Assembly: GCA_916048095.2 (NCBI GenBank)
Contig: OU696575.1
Coordinates: 6,896,001-6,960,000 of the forward strand
Length of the DNA: 64,000 nt
Reading direction: 5' to 3'
DNA from: Sacculina carcini
Taxonomy: Eukaryota; Arthropoda; Thecostraca; Sacculinidae
Below, in pieces: positions 33,842 to 42,515 of this stretch (its first letter is position 1; each line of letters begins with the position of its first letter). The notes under the pieces were generated by a model. The model made no database searches and was not told the DNA's origin. It saw only the letters and a program-made list of their open reading frames with translations. The position numbers and the translations under genes are program-made.

Positions 33842-34005
33842 TGTCACATATGTATGTAGATATATGTGCGTGTGTGTTATGAACAGTGCGTGACGTCACG
33901 CGTCACGCCACTGTCGTGGGAGTGGCTTGACGGTGCGCACGCGTGGGCTCGGGAGTGTGGCGCAGGACAGTGTGCAATACATGGTCGTATGATCAACATG
34001 TTACA
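33842..34005 (+). repeat. Gypsy element 1, 5' LTR
   Basis: 164 bp from TGTCACATATG to CATGTTACA, identical to 36106-36269. Contains a perfect CRE (TGACGTCA, 33891-33898) and GC-rich promoter-like sequence. A tRNA-type primer-binding site TGGTGTCAGAAGTG begins at 34006. Confidence 0.95.
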
Positions 34006-34099
34006 TGGTGTCAGAAGTGCCCAGTAGATTTGTGAGTTATTTGTGAGTGTGTGTGAGTGGTGTCGTTTCTCTGTGAGTTTTGTTGTGCGGGTTTCAAGG

Positions 34100-35008
34100 A
34101 TGGCAGCTAGACAGCCTCCGGAGCTGGAGTTGACCTCACCTGTGTTAGCGTCGGAGTGGAATGCATGGAGGAGAGACTGGACATACTTTGCTGCGGCAAA
34201 AGAATTGTGCACAAAGCCGGTAGCCGTGCAAGTGGGCACATTTTTCAATTGTGCAGGGCGGCAGGCTCAAGAAGTGGCGTCTCATTTCAGTTGGACGGAA
34301 ACGGATGGCTTGGACGCGCTAGTTCAAGAATTTGAGAAGTACTGTGCGCCGCGCAAGAACGAGGTGCTCGAGCGGTACCGCTTCTACCAGCGGGTACAGC
34401 AGTCGGGAGAAACGGTGAGCGCGTACGTGTCGGCATTGAGAAAACAAGGAGCCCCATGTAATTTCAAAGATCTAGACAGCATGCTGAGGGACCGGCTAGT
34501 GATGGGTATATCAGATAAAGCGGCCCAGCAAGCGCTGTTGCGTGAGACCGAGCTCACTCTGGAGTCTGCACTGGAAATTGCACTGTCGGAAGAAGCGGCC
34601 AAGCGGGACCAGCAGGTCATCAGCGGCGATGTGGTGGTATCGGCGACTCAGTCCAGCGTCTGTGAGATCAGTGACATGGCGGAGGTGGAGGCGCGCCAGT
34701 GTCGTTTTTGCCGGCGTCGCCACGCGATGCGGCGTGAGCTGTGTCAGGCCTGGGGGCGTCGCTGCAATGCGTGCGGTCGGATGCATCATTTTGCTCGTAG
34801 CGAGGCGTGCACCATGGGTGCGGGTGCATCTGACGGGCAGCAACAACAACAACAGCAGCAGCAGCGGCCGCAGCCGACAGGAAGACCGTCCAGCCGGTAT
34901 GGTCCGTGTCGATTTCACAGTAGAAGAGATGTGAACGTCAATGAAGTGACTGCGGGGGATTGTCAGGATGTCTTATCCATTGCTGAGGGACAAGATATTA
35001 CGATGTGA
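34100..35008 (+). CDS. Gypsy element 1 gag
   Basis: About 302 codons from the ATG in AAGGATGGCAG (an upstream in-frame start at 34043 is possible). Retrotransposon gag fold: WNAWRRDWTYFAAA, then EVLERYRFYQRVQQSGETVS, LRDRLVMGI and LTLESALEIAL. A CCHC-like region follows (CRFCRRRHAMRRELC, CNACGRMHHFARSEAC), then a Gln run encoded by (CAA/CAG)9 near 34838-34866. gag binds the RNA and assembles particles. The last codons (after about 34930) run into the deletion junction. Confidence 0.88.
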   Translation: MAARQPPELELTSPVLASEWNAWRRDWTYFAAAKELCTKPVAVQVGTFFNCAGRQAQEVASHFSWTETDGLDALVQEFEKYCAPRKNEVLERYRFYQRVQQSGETVSAYVSALRKQGAPCNFKDLDSMLRDRLVMGISDKAAQQALLRETELTLESALEIALSEEAAKRDQQVISGDVVVSATQSSVCEISDMAEVEARQCRFCRRRHAMRRELCQAWGRRCNACGRMHHFARSEACTMGAGASDGQQQQQQQQQRPQPTGRPSSRYGPCRFHSRRDVNVNEVTAGDCQDVLSIAEGQDITM

Positions 35009-35969
35009 AACATGCATTTCATACCGTCCCCAACAGCCTCCAGAGCCATTAACGCCGCACGAGGTGCCAAGTCGGCAGTGGCAAAAAGTTGGCACGGATA
35101 TATTCGAATTTCGCGGTGCTCATTATCTCGTTTTAGTCGATTACTTCAGTGGATATATTGAAGTTGAACGATTGTCGCCTGTAACAACGACGGCTGTGAC
35201 AAATATTCTCTCCCACCAATTTGCTCGTTATGGTGTGCCGGAAGTACTTGTGTCTGATAACGGGCCACAATTTGCCAGTCTTGACTTCAAAGAATTTGCG
35301 TCATTTGTGGATATGTTGCATATAACGTCAAGTCCGAGGTATCCGCAGTCGAATGGTCGTGCAGAAAACGCTGTCAAGCTAATCAAGGGGATCTTCCGAA
35401 AAGCGCACGATACTCGGCAGAATCCCATGTGGGCGCTCATGCTTTGGCGAAATACACCCAGTCAATATACAGCCTTCTCGCCGGCGCACGTTATGTTCGG
35501 ACGTCGGTGTCGCACTCTAATGCCCACAACCCGACGTTCATTAGAGCCGGATCCTCCCAAAGGGGTTCGGGACAATTTGCTGAATAGCAAAGCCGATCAA
35601 AAACATTATTATGATCATCAGGGAGTGCGGTCATTGCCGCCGATTCGTCCAGGGACAGCAGTTCGGGTAAAACGGCCGGATCAAAACTCGTGGTCACGGG
35701 GAGAATGTGTAAGGAAGCTACCCTATAAGTCGTACTTGGTAAAAGTGGGTGGCACACTGTATCGACGAAATCGCCGTCATATTTTGATGGCAGGGGAAGA
35801 TAATCCCGTGCAGTCGACCCGTAGCTACCAGATGATCCAGGGGCTTCCCAGCCCTGAGGTCCTCCCGTCCAACAGGTCAAACACAACAGGCAATGAGGAT
35901 CGTGTGTTACCGCGGCGGTCTATGCGTATTCGTCGACCGCCGGCGTATTTGAATGATTATGTGCCGTGA
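34968..35969 (+). CDS. Gypsy element 1 integrase C-terminal two thirds
   Basis: Frame different from gag. Starts in the CC half of the zinc domain (LRCETCISYRPQ), followed by the DDE core: VGTDIFEF (D), VSDNGPQFAS (D) and SNGRAENAVKLIK (E), then a C-terminal region ending RRSMRIRRPPAYL. Catalytic triad is present, but the HH half of the zinc finger and all upstream pol domains are deleted, so it cannot support its own mobility. Confidence 0.88.
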   Translation: MSYPLLRDKILRCETCISYRPQQPPEPLTPHEVPSRQWQKVGTDIFEFRGAHYLVLVDYFSGYIEVERLSPVTTTAVTNILSHQFARYGVPEVLVSDNGPQFASLDFKEFASFVDMLHITSSPRYPQSNGRAENAVKLIKGIFRKAHDTRQNPMWALMLWRNTPSQYTAFSPAHVMFGRRCRTLMPTTRRSLEPDPPKGVRDNLLNSKADQKHYYDHQGVRSLPPIRPGTAVRVKRPDQNSWSRGECVRKLPYKSYLVKVGGTLYRRNRRHILMAGEDNPVQSTRSYQMIQGLPSPEVLPSNRSNTTGNEDRVLPRRSMRIRRPPAYLNDYVP

Positions 35970-36105
35970 ACGCGTGTTATGCAATGCCATTTCATGTGGT
36001 ATGTATGTTGTGATTAACTTGGAGGGGGAGGTATAACGTGTGTATGTATGTGCGTGTATTTTATTTCATGTTTTATATAGGTTGTGATTGACTTGAAGGG
36101 GGAGG

Positions 36106-36269
36106 TGTCACATATGTATGTAGATATATGTGCGTGTGTGTTATGAACAGTGCGTGACGTCACGCGTCACGCCACTGTCGTGGGAGTGGCTTGACGGTGC
36201 GCACGCGTGGGCTCGGGAGTGTGGCGCAGGACAGTGTGCAATACATGGTCGTATGATCAACATGTTACA
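36106..36269 (+). repeat. Gypsy element 1, 3' LTR
   Basis: Identical to 33842-34005, followed by the GGTAT duplication at 36270-36274. Confidence 0.95.
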
Positions 36270-36274
36270 GGTAT

Positions 36275-37330
36275 GGAGAGAGGGATTGTGGCACAAAATG
36301 GTGAAGAATGGGGTCGATGGAAGGATCCTAAGAGTAAATAAAGAGTATGTATGACAAGACTAAATCTTGTGTGAAGATGAATACTCGACTATTTTATACG
36401 ATCCTGTGCGAAACAGGGGTTAGACAGGGTGAAAGTTTGTCCCCAATCTTATTCGCCTTTTATGTGAATGATATGGAGGATTATCTACGCAGCAGAGATT
36501 GTCAATTTATTGACTTTGAAGCCGAAGAGGTGGATGTTTACCTAAAATTATTGGTCATGATGTACGCTGACGATACGGTATTGATTAGCGAAACTTACGA
36601 AGGAATGAAGCAAATTATTACAGCGCTTCAGACATACTGTAAAGAATGGCGGATTTCAGTGAATTGCGAAAAAACAAAAATTCTGATTTTCAGTAGAGGA
36701 AATGTGAATTTCAATCAATATATATTTAAATGGAACGAAAAACCACTGGAGGTTGTAGATAACTACAAATATCTCGGCATACATATCAAGTATAATGGTT
36801 CGTTTCGCAAAGGACAACTAGAAATTATCGAGAAAGCAAAAATGTCTATGTATGAGATCCTGGGCAGTTGTAGAAAATTTAACCTACCAGTTGAAATGCA
36901 AATTGACTTAAATAACAAAATGATGCTACCCATATTAAGATATTCTTCTGAGGTCTGGGGTTACGAACAAATTAAAGAAATAGAGAGTACGCAGATGAAA
37001 CTTTTCAAGAATGTTCTCAGTGTCCATAGGTACACATCAGTGGAATACGTCTACGGGGAATTAGGGATATTTCCGATTGAAATTTACATAAAATTAAGAA
37101 TGTATAAATTCTGGGCGCATATATTGTCTGGATCGACTGACAAATTGGTTAATTTGATACATCAATATTTGTACCGACTGAACGAACCCGGAATTTACAC
37201 CTCAAAACGGATACATAAAATGAAAACAATATGTATTGAGTGCGGATTATGGGGACTGTGGAATTGTCAGGACGCTGTTTTAGCCAGAGTATTGACGGAC
37301 AAGGTGAATACTACACTTGAGCATCCGTGG
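36275..37330 (+). pseudogene. LINE alpha RT, main part
   Basis: Continues the RT cut at 33841. WREGLWHKMVKNGVDGRILR leads into a long open frame: VRQGESLSPILFAFYVND (RT block 4), MMYADDTVLIS (catalytic), WRISVNCEKTKILIFSRG and YKYLGIHI (thumb). It is broken only by a frame change near 36345 and then by the gypsy element 2 insertion at 37331. The last residues of the open frame belong to that element's LTR. Confidence 0.88.
37326..37330. repeat. Gypsy element 2 target-site duplication, left
   Basis: CGTGG, repeated at 41906-41910. Confidence 0.88.
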
Positions 37331-37608
37331 TGTCGCGCTCCGAAAACCCTCGACCTTCTACTTAAGGTTTTATTCAACTAAAACAACCAAGTACATCTGA
37401 AAACAACACCAAAATAATATGTTACAAATATTCACATTATCAGATGACATATACAAAAATACAGTTACTTGATAAGCAACAACACCACATCACCGTAGAG
37501 CCTTTGACGAGACACAATAAACACAGAGATACAAAATGACAATATTGCCAGGTATGGCTTAGTTGCCACCCTTGGCGTAAACCAAATTAGGCGCAAAATA
37601 TCATTACA
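37331..37608 (-). repeat. Gypsy element 2, 3' LTR
   Basis: 278 bp; on the minus strand it runs from TGTAATGATATTTTGCG to GGAGCGCGACA, preceded by the purine tract GCAGCGGAGAG. Near its end is TTTAGTTGAATAAA (37377-37390), complementary to the sequence that follows the LTR at the 5' side of the element. Confidence 0.9.
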
Positions 37609-37625
37609 CTCTCCGCTGCATTATT

Positions 37626-40600
37626 TTACTGATATCGCCGATTCCTGATCACGACCCGACCACGTCTTGTAACATCTGGAATAAATGAGAGAGCATCCCT
37701 CTGATCCACGTCTGCATGGTGTTCCTCGCGGTGAACTTCCGTCGCTTGATCAGGAATGTTTCGCTTGCCCCTGGTCCTTTCAGGATCTTCGCTCTGCATA
37801 GTTGCATTCCGATCTTCAGCTTCGCAAGGACTTCCAGCCGACGGTTGAAGAGACACATCACTCTCAGATGCTTCCGGGTGTTCGTGCGAGAGTAAAGAGC
37901 GCTCACTGGTATCTGGTGAAGGAGCTAGATCTCCAGTTGACACGGTTGATTGACGACCATCAGGAAAACGAACTCTGGCATAATTTGGAGTTGCTGAAAT
38001 GATCTCAACCCGTTCTACAAGTGGATCAGACTTGCGTTGGCGTACAAACTTTCGAAGCAGTGCCGGGCCTCCTTGCAGCCATTCTGGTATGGTATAGCCG
38101 TGGCCTGACCTTCTTTGAAAAGCAAACAGTCTTTCGTGAGGAGTCGCGTTGGTAGCGGTACAGAGGAGCGAGCGAATGGCGTGCAGGGCCATATCGAGTA
38201 CTTCTTGCCAGTGACTGTCATCAAGTCCGCTAGATCTTAAAGCTAGTTGAATCGCTTTCCATACTATTCCATTGATGCGTTCACATTGTCCATTTCCACT
38301 TGGGTGATACGGTGTAGAGTGAGTAATAATAATACCATGCTTCCACAAAAATTCCTTTACTTCCGATGACACGAATTGCGCCCCGCGATCGCTATGCATC
38401 GATTCAGGACATCCGCAGAGCGCAAACAGTTTCTGAAGGCAATGTATAACCGTCTTAGTAGACATGTCCTCACATGGAAAAACAAACGGATAGCGTGAAT
38501 ACTCATCTACAATCACAAGGAGATATCGCATTCTGTTTCTTGACGGTTTTGGTCCCACAAAATCCATAGAAAGTCTTTCAAAAGGTGATCGTGATTGGAT
38601 AAGACGGCCAGCAGGAGGCTTGTAGAATCTTGGTTTTAATTCTGCACAAACGTGGCACTGGGCGCACACTCGCTTAACATCTTCCATAGAAAACGGTAAG
38701 TTCTTCTGACGCACAAAATGATAAAGCCTTGCTGTGCCAGGATGACAGAGCGCTATATGGAGATCTTTGAGGGACACTGTGCATGTTGCTGCACAAGAGC
38801 GAGACAGCGCATCAGCTGGTGCGTTCAGAGTTCCTGGCCTGTATACTATATCATATGAGTAATTCGCCAGTTCCAATCTCCACCTCAACAACTTATCATT
38901 TTTTATTCGATTTGGCGCTCTGGTGTTGAACATATACGAGGCAGCTTGCTGATCCGTAACAATAGTAAAATGTCTACCTAGCAGCAAATCACGCCATTTA
39001 CGGACTGATTCAACAATAGCTGCAGCCTCACGTTCCACTGCTGAATGCGATCGCTCAGCTTGAGTCAGAGTCCTGGAGAAATACGCGACCGGACGTCCAT
39101 TCTGCGATAAACAAGCAGCTACCGCCATCGCAGATGCATCTGTTTCCACTCTGAATGGCACATCGTCCTCAATTGCTGCCACCGATGCTCGGCATATCTC
39201 ATCCTTGATGTTCTGAAATCTCATTCTGAGCTGGCTCACCATTGGGAATGATTTTACATTTAAGAGTGGAGATATACGATCTGAGAAATTTTCAACCCAT
39301 GGAGAATAGTAGGAAAACAGCCCCAATGCCCGCTTGAGCGACTTACTGCACGACGGGATGGGAAGATTTCTCAATGGTGTGAGTCGTTCTGGATCAGGAC
39401 TGATGGTTCCATTGTCGAGCATATGGCCGAGAAACCTTAACTTTGTAATTCCGTACTCACATTTGTCGTCATTCAGCTGGAGATTGAGTCGACGAGCCAC
39501 ATCATTGAAAGCATCCATATTCTTTTCAAGTTCTTCTTTTGTCGCACCGCCAATAACAATGTCGTCGATGTACACGAATGCTCCTTTCAAGTTGTTCTCA
39601 GTAATGATATTGTGCATAATACGCTGGAATACGGCTACCGAATTGGTGAGGCCAAAAGGCAACCGGGTAAATTCATAGAGACTGCCATCTGCTTCAAATG
39701 CAGTGAACTTTCTTTCATCTGCTCGTATTGGGCATTGATGATACGCTGACTTGAGGTCAAGTTTGCTGAAAATTCTAAATTTTGAGAGTTGTCGTATGAT
39801 GTCTGATATTTTGGGTATCGGAAACGCATCAAGGTGAGTGAAACGATTAATGGTGCTGGAATAATCGATTACCATGCGGCGTTTCTGTCTTTCATTGTGA
39901 GTAACGAGTGCTTGTGCGCGCCACGGCGAAGTAGATTTCACAATCACACCCTCTTTCAGTAACTTTTCCACTTCTGCTCGAATAAACTGCCGGTCAGGAA
40001 CAGAGTATTGTCTGCCTCTGGTTGCAATGGGTTTGCAATCATCAGATAAGTTGGTGAAAAGTGGTGGTGGCTCGATCTTCATGTGAGCAGCACCACATAC
40101 ATGCAAAGTCGGTGAATCTCCGCTGAAGACAAACTCAACAGTGCCATGAAGCCTCATGAACTCTTGCCCCAGAATCATTTGCGTGCATAAATCCGTCATC
40201 ACAGAAAACCGCACATCCTGATATATTCTTTCATTGACTGATACAGATGAGACGCACTCCCCTTTTGTGTGACATCTTAGTCGCGAAGAAGCCATTGTCA
40301 CCGCTTCGCATGATGGTGCCACTTTCATGCCTAGGCTTTTTGCAACATCATCTCTGATAAAATTGTGGGTGCTGCCGCTGTCTACCATTGCTTTGACATC
40401 AGTGTCTTCGATTTTGACGTTCACCACTGAACACTGCGTTCGAGAAGGCAATACAGCACTAGCTGCAGTGAAAGCAGCTTGCAATTTCGCATTCGATGGT
40501 CTCTCTTTGACATTTGAACGACATACAGTTGAAAAATGTCCTCTTTTGCCACACAAGTAGCATTCAACGTTTCTGGCTGGACAGGCATAACGAGGATGAT

Positions 40601-41279
40601 TAAGCCGTCCGCAGAACTGGCATTTAGCTTGTCGCTTCACTGGTTGGTGGCCAATCGCCGCACATTGCTCGCTGATGTCGATAGAAGAATGACTTTCAGA
40701 TTGTTTGCCTTGCTCGACCGTCACTTGAGCTACAACAGCAGAACTGTTATAAGCGGCGGCATTTTCCTGCGCCATCTCCAGGCTTCTGGCGGTTGCTACG
40801 GCGTCATCTAGCGCGAGTTCATACTTCTCCAGTAATCTTTGACGTATACTCGTAGAAGCAAGACCCGTAATGAATGCGTCCCTCACAGCTTGTTCTGTAT
40901 GTTCTGATGCAGAAACGGCTTCAAAGAAACAATCTTTTGCTAGATTTTTCAGACTCTGTACAAAATTATCAACCGATTCACCCTCGTTTTGTTTTCTGGT
41001 AGCCAGCAAATGGCGGGCGAAAACCTTATTCGCTGGTTTCACGTACGCTGATCGAAGAATTTTGATCGCGCCTTCGAATGTCGAGCACTGAGAAAACAGT
41101 GCATACACCCTTGGTGATACCAAATTCGTTAACACACTGAGTTTGTTCGGTGGATTGCTCGGATTTGATATTGTTAACGATTCTATGCAATTCATCAGCG
41201 TTCGTTCCCAATGATTCCATTCGTCCGCAGTCGTTTCTGGGAGCCCTTCGAAACGCGTCGGTTTTAGTATATGATCCAT
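37626..41279 (-). CDS. Gypsy element 2 gag-pol polyprotein
   Basis: A single 1217-residue frame without stops. gag-like helical region at 1-190; two CCHC knuckles at 220-253 (CQFCGRLNHPRYAC, CYLCGKRGHFSTVC). Aspartic protease motif VDSGSTHNF at 299-307 and its end ILGQEF. RT with DLKSAYHQ, RLPFGLTNS and YIDD at 570-573. RNase H begins VETDASAMAVAA and includes EREAAAIVES and VTDQQA. Integrase has an HHCC-like CAQCHVCAE, SMDFVG, HSDRGAQFVS and GQCERING, so the DDE triad is complete, then a C-terminal tail. Fusion of gag and pol in one frame with self-priming is the Tf1/sushi-like organisation. It looks competent at protein level, but the damaged 5' LTR would prevent normal transcription. Confidence 0.93.
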   Translation of the reverse strand: MDHILKPTRFEGLPETTADEWNHWERTLMNCIESLTISNPSNPPNKLSVLTNLVSPRVYALFSQCSTFEGAIKILRSAYVKPANKVFARHLLATRKQNEGESVDNFVQSLKNLAKDCFFEAVSASEHTEQAVRDAFITGLASTSIRQRLLEKYELALDDAVATARSLEMAQENAAAYNSSAVVAQVTVEQGKQSESHSSIDISEQCAAIGHQPVKRQAKCQFCGRLNHPRYACPARNVECYLCGKRGHFSTVCRSNVKERPSNAKLQAAFTAASAVLPSRTQCSVVNVKIEDTDVKAMVDSGSTHNFIRDDVAKSLGMKVAPSCEAVTMASSRLRCHTKGECVSSVSVNERIYQDVRFSVMTDLCTQMILGQEFMRLHGTVEFVFSGDSPTLHVCGAAHMKIEPPPLFTNLSDDCKPIATRGRQYSVPDRQFIRAEVEKLLKEGVIVKSTSPWRAQALVTHNERQKRRMVIDYSSTINRFTHLDAFPIPKISDIIRQLSKFRIFSKLDLKSAYHQCPIRADERKFTAFEADGSLYEFTRLPFGLTNSVAVFQRIMHNIITENNLKGAFVYIDDIVIGGATKEELEKNMDAFNDVARRLNLQLNDDKCEYGITKLRFLGHMLDNGTISPDPERLTPLRNLPIPSCSKSLKRALGLFSYYSPWVENFSDRISPLLNVKSFPMVSQLRMRFQNIKDEICRASVAAIEDDVPFRVETDASAMAVAACLSQNGRPVAYFSRTLTQAERSHSAVEREAAAIVESVRKWRDLLLGRHFTIVTDQQAASYMFNTRAPNRIKNDKLLRWRLELANYSYDIVYRPGTLNAPADALSRSCAATCTVSLKDLHIALCHPGTARLYHFVRQKNLPFSMEDVKRVCAQCHVCAELKPRFYKPPAGRLIQSRSPFERLSMDFVGPKPSRNRMRYLLVIVDEYSRYPFVFPCEDMSTKTVIHCLQKLFALCGCPESMHSDRGAQFVSSEVKEFLWKHGIIITHSTPYHPSGNGQCERINGIVWKAIQLALRSSGLDDSHWQEVLDMALHAIRSLLCTATNATPHERLFAFQRRSGHGYTIPEWLQGGPALLRKFVRQRKSDPLVERVEIISATPNYARVRFPDGRQSTVSTGDLAPSPDTSERSLLSHEHPEASESDVSLQPSAGSPCEAEDRNATMQSEDPERTRGKRNIPDQATEVHREEHHADVDQRDALSFIPDVTRRGRVVIRNRRYQ

Positions 41280-41282
41280 AAT

Positions 41283-41875
41283 GTTTAGTTGAATAAATCC
41301 TTAAGTAGAAGGTCGAGGGTTTTCGGAGCGCGACAATTTATTCAACTAAACATTATGGATCATATACTAAAACCGACGCGTTTCGAAGGGCTCCCAGAAA
41401 CGACTGCGGACGAATGGAATCATTGGGAACGAACGCTGATGAATTGCATAGAATCGTTAACAATATCAAATCCGAGCAATCCACCGAACAAACTCAGTGT
41501 GTTAACGAATTTGGTATCACCAAGGGTGTATGCACTGTTTTCTCAGTGCTCGACATTCGAAGGCGCGATCAAAATTCTTCGATCAGCGTACGTGAAACCA
41601 GCGAATAAGGTTTTCGCCCGCCATTTGCTGGCTACCAGAAAACAAAACGAGGGTGAATCGGTTGATAATTTTGTACAGAGTCTGAAAAATCTAGCAAAAG
41701 ATTGTTTCTTTGAAGCCGTTTCTGCATCAGAACATACAGAACAAGCTGTGAGGGACGCATTCATTACGGGTCTTGCTTCTACGAGTATACGTCAAAGATT
41801 ACTGGAGAAGTATGAACTCGCGCTAGATGACGCCGTAGCAGCCGCCAGAAGCCTGGAGATGGCGCAGGAAAATGC
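41283..41875. repeat. Inverted duplication of LTR end and gag in gypsy element 2
   Basis: Two arms of about 540 bp, one on the minus strand (41298 down to about 40758, the real gag start) and one on the plus strand (41335-41875), nearly identical and separated by a 36-bp LTR-end fragment (41299-41334). The turn-around occurs exactly at the TTTAGTTGAATAAA / TTTATTCAACTAAA self-complementary pair. The plus-strand open frame (41289-41942) is this copy and not a gene. Confidence 0.93.
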
Positions 41876-41910
41876 GCAAAATAAAAGGCGCAAAATATCA
41901 TTACACGTGG

Positions 41911-42345
41911 ATTGGGACATGACGTTCAAACATGAGGGATAAAACAATTTGTCAGACATACAGTACGTATACACCGATTTATGGACTCGTGCCGTACCTG
42001 CTGAACATGACAAAAAGAAGTTGGATCCACATATGTAGAAGCCGCAGCTGCAACAACCATTTGCCAATTAACGAGGGGAGATACAAGGGTATACCCAGAG
42101 CCGAACGTGTATGCGAAATATGTGACACAAATAAGTTGGGGGATGAGTACCATTTGATATTTTTGTGTACAAATAAGCAAATAGAATACCTGAGACAAAT
42201 ATATATCTCACGGAAGTTTTATAATTGTGTAAATACATATGGTTTCATTAACTTGATGCAAACAAACAATGTACAAGAGCAGCCTAATCTCGCTAGATTT
42301 CTTAAACAAGCATTCAAGTTATATACGCGATTTGTTGCATTATGA
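41911..42345 (+). pseudogene. LINE alpha C-terminal region
   Basis: Follows the CGTGG duplication. RDKTICQTYSTYTPIYG, HLPINEGRYKGIPRAERVC and CDTNKLGDEYHLIFLC form the C-terminal Cys/His region common to such LINE ORF2 proteins, ending at a stop at 42345. A frame change lies near the junction. The 3' UTR runs to an A/T-rich end at about 42515. Confidence 0.82.
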
Positions 42346-42515
42346 TTGGGAATTTATATATTTGGATTCATATATAATGTCATATTGAATTGTTTGTTGT
42401 TTTGATGTGTGCTTTGTTATTGTTGTTTTTACACCGCTGTTACTTGATGCAGAGCTGTGCTCCATACTCTTATTGAGTCTGAGCAAAAAACATTTATTTC
42501 TTTCTTTATTTCACA

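Larger units (their letters stand above)
33842..36269 (+). mobile_element. Ty3/gypsy element 1, internally deleted, young
   Basis: Two identical 164-bp LTRs, a 5-bp duplication (GGTAT), a PBS directly after the 5' LTR and a purine tract (GAAGGGGGAGG) directly before the 3' LTR. The interior codes for gag and then only the C-terminal part of integrase; protease, RT, RNase H and the integrase HH motif are missing. A second, diverged purine tract with flanking sequence at about 36008-36033 is a duplicate of the first. Confidence 0.93.
37331..41905 (-). mobile_element. Ty3/gypsy element 2, single ORF, predicted self-priming
   Basis: Minus-strand LTR retrotransposon inside LINE alpha, with 5-bp duplication CGTGG on both sides. 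Its gag-pol ORF (37626-41279) is open. The 3' LTR is complete. The 5' LTR is disrupted: only its outer 19 bp (GGCGCAAAATATCATTACA on the plus strand, 41887-41905) remain, and between them and gag lies an inverted copy of LTR end plus gag (41299-41875). No tRNA-type PBS follows the LTR; instead TTTATTCAACTAAA can pair with the LTR itself. Confidence 0.9.
26690..42515 (+). mobile_element. LINE alpha, one copy split by three later insertions
   Basis: A non-LTR retrotransposon in plus orientation reconstructed by order of parts: ORF1 26693-27441, endonuclease 27545-28430, RT start 33050-33841, RT rest 36275-37330, C-terminus 41911-42345, and 3' UTR to about 42515. The gaps are a CR1-like LINE (28630-32990), a gypsy element (33842-36269, TSD GGTAT) and another gypsy element (37331-41905, TSD CGTGG). 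The two duplications fall exactly in the LINE coding sequence, which proves the order of insertion. Confidence 0.88.

Noticed and set aside
36130..36354. 74-codon plus-strand ORF
   Set aside because: Chance reading frame across the 3' LTR of gypsy element 1 into LINE alpha.
41289..41942. 217-codon plus-strand ORF as an independent gene
   Set aside because: It is the inverted duplicate of the gypsy element 2 gag start and ends in LTR and LINE sequence.
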